From an uncultured Pseudomonas sp. (lineage in GTDB: Bacteria; Pseudomonadota; Gammaproteobacteria; Pseudomonadales; Pseudomonadaceae), in contig CALMID010000013.1 of NCBI GenBank assembly GCA_937863915.1, positions 1-9,608 of the forward strand: 9,608 nucleotides of DNA, in the 5' to 3' direction. The position numbers and the translations under genes were made by a program. Of the stretch, positions 5,781-9,608 are shown piece after piece. The notes beneath the pieces were generated by a model. That model worked only from the letters and a program-made list of their open reading frames with translations, did not search any database and was not told the origin of the DNA. Position 1 is the stretch's first letter. Each line of letters opens with the position of its first letter.

Positions 5781-6338
5781 TCAGCCCTGCCAGGGCTGGA
5801 CGAAATCGGCCGGTGCGAGCAGCGCCGGCTGGCGCAGCGCACCCTCCGGGGTACCGAGATAGATGAAGGCAATCACCTGCTCGCCCTCCGCCAACCCCAG
5901 ACCTTTTGCCACGGTCGGGTGGTAGGCCAGCTCGCCGGTGCGCCAGATGGCGCCCAGTCCTTGAGCGTGGGCAGCCTGCAGCAGAGCATGAGCGGCGCAA
6001 CCGGCCGACAGCACCTGCTCGCTGCGCGGCACCTTGGCGTGCTCCTTGGGACTGGCGATCACCACCAGCAGCAGCGGCGCGCGCAGCGGCGCAGCCAGTG
6101 CCCTGTCCAGCGCCGCTGGGGCAGTCTCCGGGTTTTCCTGCAGGGCCTTGACGAACAGCTCGCCCAGTCGCTGGCGCGCGTCGCCCTCGATGCTGAGAAA
6201 ACGCCAGGGGCGCAGCTGGGCATGGTCCGGCGCGCGCAGGGCCGCCTTGAACAGCAGCTCACGCTGCTCGGCCGAAGGCGCCGGCTCCACCAGACGGGAC
6301 ACGGAAACGCGTTGGGTCAGGGCGACAAGGGCATCCAT
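5781..6338 (-). CDS. YdjA-type nitroreductase family protein
   Basis: A 185-residue FMN-dependent oxidoreductase of the small nitroreductase group. It aligns without gaps at its start with E. coli YdjA (MDALxxLxxRxSxSRLxEPAP) and keeps the FMN-binding basic/serine loop R10-S12-S14-R15, APDHAQLRPWRF (37-47), the VPRSEQVLSAGCAAHALLQAA block (104-124), GLGAIWRTGELA (127-138, W132) and IAFIYLGTPEG (157-166). Such enzymes reduce nitro compounds or quinone-like substrates with NAD(P)H; the natural substrate is unknown. A GTG at 6347 would add three residues, but GGAG at 6347-6350 overlaps that GTG and stands 8 nt from the ATG at 6338, and the ATG gives the family's MDAL opening. It is 5 nt downstream of ykgJ, so the two form an operon. 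The stop abuts the cpxA stop with zero spacing. Confidence 0.9.
   Translation of the reverse strand: MDALVALTQRVSVSRLVEPAPSAEQRELLFKAALRAPDHAQLRPWRFLSIEGDARQRLGELFVKALQENPETAPAALDRALAAPLRAPLLLVVIASPKEHAKVPRSEQVLSAGCAAHALLQAAHAQGLGAIWRTGELAYHPTVAKGLGLAEGEQVIAFIYLGTPEGALRQPALLAPADFVQPWQG
5782..5798. repeat. 17-nt perfect inverted repeat at the cpxA/nitroreductase convergent junction
   Basis: CAGCCCTGCCAGGGCTG begins two bases after the cpxA stop, inside the last codons of the convergent nitroreductase. It is a perfect palindrome around one central base and can fold as a 6-7 bp hairpin on either strand. No T-run follows on either side, so it is not a standard intrinsic terminator; it may protect 3' ends or be coding coincidence. 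Confidence 0.4.
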
Positions 6339-6343
6339 GATGC

Positions 6344-6724
6344 TCACTCCACAATGATGTGCTGGCAGTCTAACCGATCCGGCCAGTGCTCCGGCCCCAG
6401 CGGCGGCAGACCATAGGCCGCACGTGCCTTGTCGCAGTGCGGATTGGCCTGGCCGTCCTCCCAGGACGCGGTGAACTCGCGGCAGGTGCTGCTGCGGCAG
6501 GCATAGTTGCTGCAGGACACGCTTTCCCCGACTGTGCCCTGCAGCGCCGTGCAGCGCACCGGGCGGGTCTCGGTGCCGAGCATCGCCACCCGCTGCGGGC
6601 TGATCTGCACCACCAACTCATCCGGCACAAGGCCGCCGCCGGACTGGCATTCGCCCCAGTAGAAGGACACACGGAAGTGGGCGCAGCAGGCGCCACAGCT
6701 CATACAGGGATTGTTGGCGGACAT
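6344..6724 (-). CDS. YkgJ-family cysteine cluster protein
   Basis: A 126-residue soluble protein with 11 cysteines (C7, C10, C13, C14, C26, C58, C71, C76, C81, C97, C120). The N-terminal CxxCxxCC (CMSCGACC) followed by HFRVSFYWGE, and the central CSNYACRSSTCREF, are the hallmarks of the YkgJ/UPF0153 family, thought to bind zinc or an iron-sulphur cluster. The biochemical role is unknown. The conserved end (NPHCDKARAAYGLPPL) is present, so the gene is complete. It is the promoter-proximal gene of a two-gene minus-strand operon with the YdjA-type nitroreductase, which hints at redox work but proves nothing. The start ATG at 6724 has no clear ribosome site; a good sigma70 promoter lies about 45 bp upstream. 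Confidence 0.88.
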   Translation of the reverse strand: MSANNPCMSCGACCAHFRVSFYWGECQSGGGLVPDELVVQISPQRVAMLGTETRPVRCTALQGTVGESVSCSNYACRSSTCREFTASWEDGQANPHCDKARAAYGLPPLGPEHWPDRLDCQHIIVE

Positions 6725-6766
6725 AACGGAATACGGGGCGTCGGCGGATAAGGAGAAAGGCCGCCT

Positions 6767-6794
6767 ATTCTATGCAGCGCCAGCGCGCTGTGAA
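6767..6794 (-). promoter_or_regulatory. Sigma70-type promoter for the ykgJ-nitroreductase operon
   Basis: On the minus strand, TTCACA (-35; plus-strand 6789-6794) and TAGAAT (-10; 6767-6772) are separated by 16 nt; each hexamer matches five of six consensus bases. Transcription would begin near 6760, giving a leader of about 35 nt. It is back to back with the trkH promoter. Confidence 0.55.
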
Positions 6795-6809
6795 GATGCC
6801 ACTGGCCGG

Positions 6810-6837
6810 TTTACAGCGCCCACTTCATCCGTAGAAT
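6810..6837 (+). promoter_or_regulatory. Sigma70-type promoter for the tandem trkH genes
   Basis: TTTACA (-35, 6810-6815) and TAGAAT (-10, 6832-6837) are separated by 16 nt; each matches five of six consensus bases. Transcription would start near 6844, leaving a leader of only about 23 nt before the ATG at 6867. Confidence 0.55.
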
Positions 6838-6866
6838 GGCGCCCCTCAGCTCCCGAGACTTGCTTG

Positions 6867-8321
6867 ATGGCCCTCTCCACCCTGCGCATGATCGGCTTCA
6901 TCATCGGCCTGTTCCTCATCACCCTGGCGGTGAGCATGGTCATTCCGATGCTGACCTTGCTGATGTACCAGCGTCAGGATGATCTGGATGCCTTTCTCTG
7001 GTCGAGCCTGATCACCTTTGTCGCCGGTCTGCTGCTGGTGGGACCAGGCAAGCCGAAAGACGCCCACATGCGCCCACGCGACATGTACCTGCTGACCACC
7101 CTGAGCTGGGTGGTGGTGTGCATCTTCGCCGCTCTGCCGATGGTGATCATCCAGCACATCAGCTATACCGATGCCTTTTTCGAGACCATGTCAGGGGTCA
7201 CCACCACCGGCGCCACCATTCTGGTGGGACTCGATCATGCCTCGCCCGGCCTGCTGATCTGGCGGTCGATGCTGCACTGGCTGGGTGGTATCGGTTTTAT
7301 CGGCATGGCCGTGGCCATCCTGCCGCTGCTGCGGGTGGGCGGCATGCGCCTGTTCCAGAGCGAGTCCTCGGACTGGGGCGAGAAGGTCATGCCGCGCTCG
7401 CACATGGCCGCCCAGTACATCATCGGCGTCTACACGCTGCTCACCCTGCTCGGCTATTTTGCCTTCTGGGCCGCCGGCATGACGCCGTTCGAGGCGATCA
7501 ACCACTCGATGTCGATGGTTTCCACTGGGGGCTTCTCGACCTCTGACAACTCCATGGCCAACTGGCAGCAACCGGCGGTGCACTGGGTGGCCGTGCTGTT
7601 CATGATTCTCGGCAGCCTGCCCTTCACCCTTTATGTGGCCACCCTGCGCGGCCGGCGCAAAGCCCTGTACCGGGATCATCAGGTCCGTGGTTTTCTCGGT
7701 TTCCTCCTGCTGACCTGGCTGGTCCTGGGCACGTGGCTGTGGGCCCATTCCGAGCATGCCTGGCTGGATGCCTTTCGCATCGTGGCGTTGAATGTCACAT
7801 CGATCGTCACTACCACCGGCGTGGCCCTGGGCGACTACACCCTCTGGGGTAGCTTCGCGGTTCTCCTGTTCTTCTACCTGACCTTCGTCGGCGGCTGCTC
7901 GGGCTCCACCGCCGGGGGCCTGAAGATCTTCCGTTTCCAGGTCGCCTATGTGCTGCTCAAGGCCAACCTGCAACAGCTGATTCACCCGCGCGCCGTGATC
8001 AAACAGCAGTACAACGGCCACAACATCGATGAAGACATCGTCCGCTCGCTGATCACCTTCTCCTTCTTCTTCACCATCACCATCGGCATCATCGCCCTCG
8101 GCCTGACCCTCACCGGCCTGGACTGGGTCACTTCGCTGACCGGTGCCGCCACCGCGGTGTGCAACGTCGGGCCGGGACTGGGTAACATCATCGGCCCGGT
8201 CGGCAACTTTTCCACTCTGCCGGACAGCGCCAAGTGGCTGCTGACCGTGGGTATGCTGCTCGGCCGACTGGAAATCCTCACCGTGCTGGTGCCCTTCACC
8301 CGCACCTTCTGGAAGCACTGA
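6867..8321 (+). CDS. trkH: Trk potassium uptake protein TrkH, copy 1
   Basis: A complete 484-residue inner-membrane K+ transporter pore subunit, the normal TrkH length. The four pore loops of the SKT superfamily are visible: loop 1 T112-T113-T114-G115-A116, loop 2 S219-T220-G221-G222-F223, loop 3 T315-T316-T317-G318-V319, loop 4 C432-N433-V434-G435-P436. FVGGCSGSTAGGLKIFRFQ (gate region, about 346-363) and HPRAVIKQQY follow loop 3, and the LHWLGGIGFIGMAVAILPLLRVGGMRLFQSE block follows loop 1. TrkH works as a dimer gated by the cytoplasmic nucleotide-binding protein TrkA, which is not encoded here. The reading frame is open upstream to 6711, but the ATG at 6867 gives the usual N-terminus and leaves the promoter outside the gene; its ribosome site is weak. 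The second trkH starts 3 nt after the stop. Confidence 0.95.
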   Translation: MALSTLRMIGFIIGLFLITLAVSMVIPMLTLLMYQRQDDLDAFLWSSLITFVAGLLLVGPGKPKDAHMRPRDMYLLTTLSWVVVCIFAALPMVIIQHISYTDAFFETMSGVTTTGATILVGLDHASPGLLIWRSMLHWLGGIGFIGMAVAILPLLRVGGMRLFQSESSDWGEKVMPRSHMAAQYIIGVYTLLTLLGYFAFWAAGMTPFEAINHSMSMVSTGGFSTSDNSMANWQQPAVHWVAVLFMILGSLPFTLYVATLRGRRKALYRDHQVRGFLGFLLLTWLVLGTWLWAHSEHAWLDAFRIVALNVTSIVTTTGVALGDYTLWGSFAVLLFFYLTFVGGCSGSTAGGLKIFRFQVAYVLLKANLQQLIHPRAVIKQQYNGHNIDEDIVRSLITFSFFFTITIGIIALGLTLTGLDWVTSLTGAATAVCNVGPGLGNIIGPVGNFSTLPDSAKWLLTVGMLLGRLEILTVLVPFTRTFWKH

Positions 8322-8324
8322 CCG

Positions 8325-9608
8325 ATGGGCCTACCCAACCTGCGCACCATCGGTTTCATCAACGGCATTTTCCTGCTGACCCTGGCCGTCAGCATGCTGG
8401 TGCCGGTCGCCACCCTGCTGATTTTTGAGCAGCCGCAGCTGATCAGCGGCTTTCTCTGGTCCAGCCTGATCACCGGCGCCGCCGGCCTGGCACTGGTGGG
8501 CGGTGGCTATGCGCGCAACAGCCAGCTACGCCCCCGCGACATGTACATGCTGACGGTCTCCAGCTGGATTGTGGTCGGCAGCTTCGCCGCCCTGCCCTTC
8601 ATGTTTGCCGGTGACAGCGGCGTCACCGATGCCTTCTTCGAGAGCATGTCCGGCATCACCGCCACCGGCGCCACCGTGCTGGTCGGCCTGGACAGGCTGT
8701 CGCCCGGCCTGCTGATCTGGCGATCGCTGCTGCACTGGCTCGGCGGCATCGGTTTCATCGCCATGGCCGTGGCCATTCTGCCGATGCTGCGCATTGGTGG
8801 CATGCGCCTGTTCCAGACCGAATCCTCGGACCGTTCGGACAAGGTCATGCCGCGCTCGCACATGGTCGCCAAGTACATGGTGGTGGCCTACGTCGGCCTC
8901 AGCACCATCGGTGTGCTGGCCTTCTGGCTGGCCGGGATGAACTGGTTCGACGCCATCAACCACTGCATGTCGGCCATCGCCACCGGCGGCTTCTCCACCT
9001 CCGATGCCTCCCTGGGCAACTGGCAGCAGCCGGCGGTGCACTGGGTCGCCGTGCTGGTAATGATCCTTGGCAGTCTGCCTTTCGTTCTCTACGTCTCGAC
9101 CCTGCGCGGCAACTACCTGGCCGTGCTGCGCGACGAACAGGTGCGCGGCTTCTTCTTTGTGCTGTTCAGCAGCTGGCTGGTGCTGACCCTGTGGAAAGTC
9201 CTGACCACCGAATTGCCATGGCTGGAAGCCCTGCGCCATGTGGCGGTAAACATCACCTCGGTGATGACCACCACCGGTTTTGCCGTGGGCGATTACAGCC
9301 TGTGGGGGCCGTTCGCCAGCATGCTGTTCTTCTACCTGGGCTTCGTCGGGGGCTGCTCCGGCTCCACCGCCGGCGGCCTGAAGATCTTCCGCTTCCAGGT
9401 CGCCTACGTACTGCTCAAGGCCAACCTGATGCAGCTGGTGCACCCGCGCGCGGTGATCAAGCAGCAGTACAACAACCACAACCTGGACGAGGACATCGTC
9501 CGCTCGCTGATCACCTTCTCCTTCTTCTTCACCATCACCATCGGCGTGCTGGCCCTGGCCCTGACCCTGGTCGGGCTGGACTGGGTGACCGCGCTGACCG
9601 GTGCCGCC
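8325..9608 (+). CDS. trkH: TrkH, copy 2 (C-terminus beyond the window)
   Basis: 428 codons run open from the ATG at 8325 to the right edge; about 56 more residues are expected by comparison with copy 1. It is colinear with copy 1 without a single gap: every pore-loop residue falls at the same number. Loop 1 reads T112-A113-T114-G115-A116, loop 2 A219-T220-G221-G222-F223, loop 3 T315-T316-T317-G318-F319; loop 4 begins just past the edge. By eye the first 120 residues are a little under 60 percent identical to copy 1 and residues 335-428 are nearly identical, with the same gate motif GGCSGSTAGGLK. The start follows the copy 1 stop by 3 nt (TGACCGATG), with GGAAG in the end of copy 1 as a possible ribosome site. 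It is presumably cotranscribed with copy 1 and dependent on the same TrkA. It is intact as far as seen, not a decayed duplicate. Confidence 0.95.
   Translation, partial: MGLPNLRTIGFINGIFLLTLAVSMLVPVATLLIFEQPQLISGFLWSSLITGAAGLALVGGGYARNSQLRPRDMYMLTVSSWIVVGSFAALPFMFAGDSGVTDAFFESMSGITATGATVLVGLDRLSPGLLIWRSLLHWLGGIGFIAMAVAILPMLRIGGMRLFQTESSDRSDKVMPRSHMVAKYMVVAYVGLSTIGVLAFWLAGMNWFDAINHCMSAIATGGFSTSDASLGNWQQPAVHWVAVLVMILGSLPFVLYVSTLRGNYLAVLRDEQVRGFFFVLFSSWLVLTLWKVLTTELPWLEALRHVAVNITSVMTTTGFAVGDYSLWGPFASMLFFYLGFVGGCSGSTAGGLKIFRFQVAYVLLKANLMQLVHPRAVIKQQYNNHNLDEDIVRSLITFSFFFTITIGVLALALTLVGLDWVTALTGAA

Larger units (their letters stand above)
6867..9608 (+). repeat. Tandem gene duplication (trkH-trkH), unit 1458 bp
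   Basis: The two trkH genes are offset by exactly 1458 bp with no internal insertion or deletion over the 428 codons that can be compared. The ends of the two units are diverged, whereas the region encoding residues 335-428 is strongly conserved and includes 54 consecutive identical bases (8034-8087 and 9492-9545). This describes an old duplication with local homogenisation or constraint, not a recent copy. Confidence 0.85.

Noticed and set aside
6789..6815. TGTGAA-N15-TTTACA as a CRP/Vfr-like or other operator
   Set aside because: The half-sites are exactly the two opposed -35 hexamers and the spacing does not fit CRP/Vfr, so the symmetry is explained by the divergent promoters; kept only as a comment in the findings.
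6711..6866. Extended N-terminus of TrkH copy 1 from 6711
   Set aside because: It would cover the whole divergent promoter region and add 52 residues absent from the family and from copy 2.
7191..9479. Long minus-strand open frames (375 and 317 codons) opposite both trkH genes
   Set aside because: They are antisense to strongly conserved membrane proteins, rich in Gln, His, Gly and Ala as expected for GC-rich shadow frames, have no recognisable domain, and occur opposite both copies because the sense genes are related.

Overview
The window is GC-rich, tightly packed gammaproteobacterial chromosome, most likely from a Pseudomonas. The gene content and order (yciV/rnm-like, yciO, scpA; yciB, yciI; cpxR, cpxP-like, cpxA; ydjA-like, ykgJ-like; trkH) match from memory the P. 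aeruginosa PA3197-PA3210 neighbourhood, where PA3204/PA3206 are the Cpx-type regulator and sensor and PA3210 is TrkH. I see no phage, insertion sequence, CRISPR array, tRNA or rRNA. The longest gap between genes is 142 bp, so no stretch over 300 bp lacks a gene.

Layout. (1) Positions 1-1743, minus strand: a compact unit reading PHP-domain phosphatase (yciV/rnm type), YciO, then ScpA, which runs off the left edge. (2) Positions 1844-5780, plus strand: YciB and YciI (2 nt apart), a coiled-coil membrane protein resembling the tail of YgiM, a CpxR-type response regulator, a Spy/CpxP-type periplasmic protein and a CpxA-type sensor kinase. A GTAAA-N6-GTAAA CpxR box lies between cpxR and the cpxP-like gene. 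A 9-bp perfect hairpin lies between the cpxP-like gene and cpxA. (3) Positions 5781-6724, minus strand: a YkgJ-type cysteine-cluster protein followed by a YdjA-type nitroreductase, whose end abuts the end of cpxA with no gap. (4) Positions 6867-9608, plus strand: two trkH potassium-transporter genes in tandem, 3 nt apart, the second cut by the right edge after 428 codons.

How the parts work together. The Cpx genes form an envelope-stress module: CpxA senses, CpxR binds DNA, and the Spy/CpxP-like protein is a periplasmic chaperone or feedback inhibitor. The box position suggests that phospho-CpxR drives cpxP-cpxA while cpxR itself is carried by the upstream yciB-yciI transcript. The two TrkH proteins are pore subunits that would need a TrkA regulator encoded elsewhere.

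Most of this is conserved core genome. The points that stand out are the tandem, gaplessly colinear trkH pair with filter-loop differences and one 54-nt identical block, the cpxR-box-cpxP-hairpin-cpxA layout, and the SH3-less YgiM-like gene directly upstream of cpxR. I did not find a convincing wholly new system.
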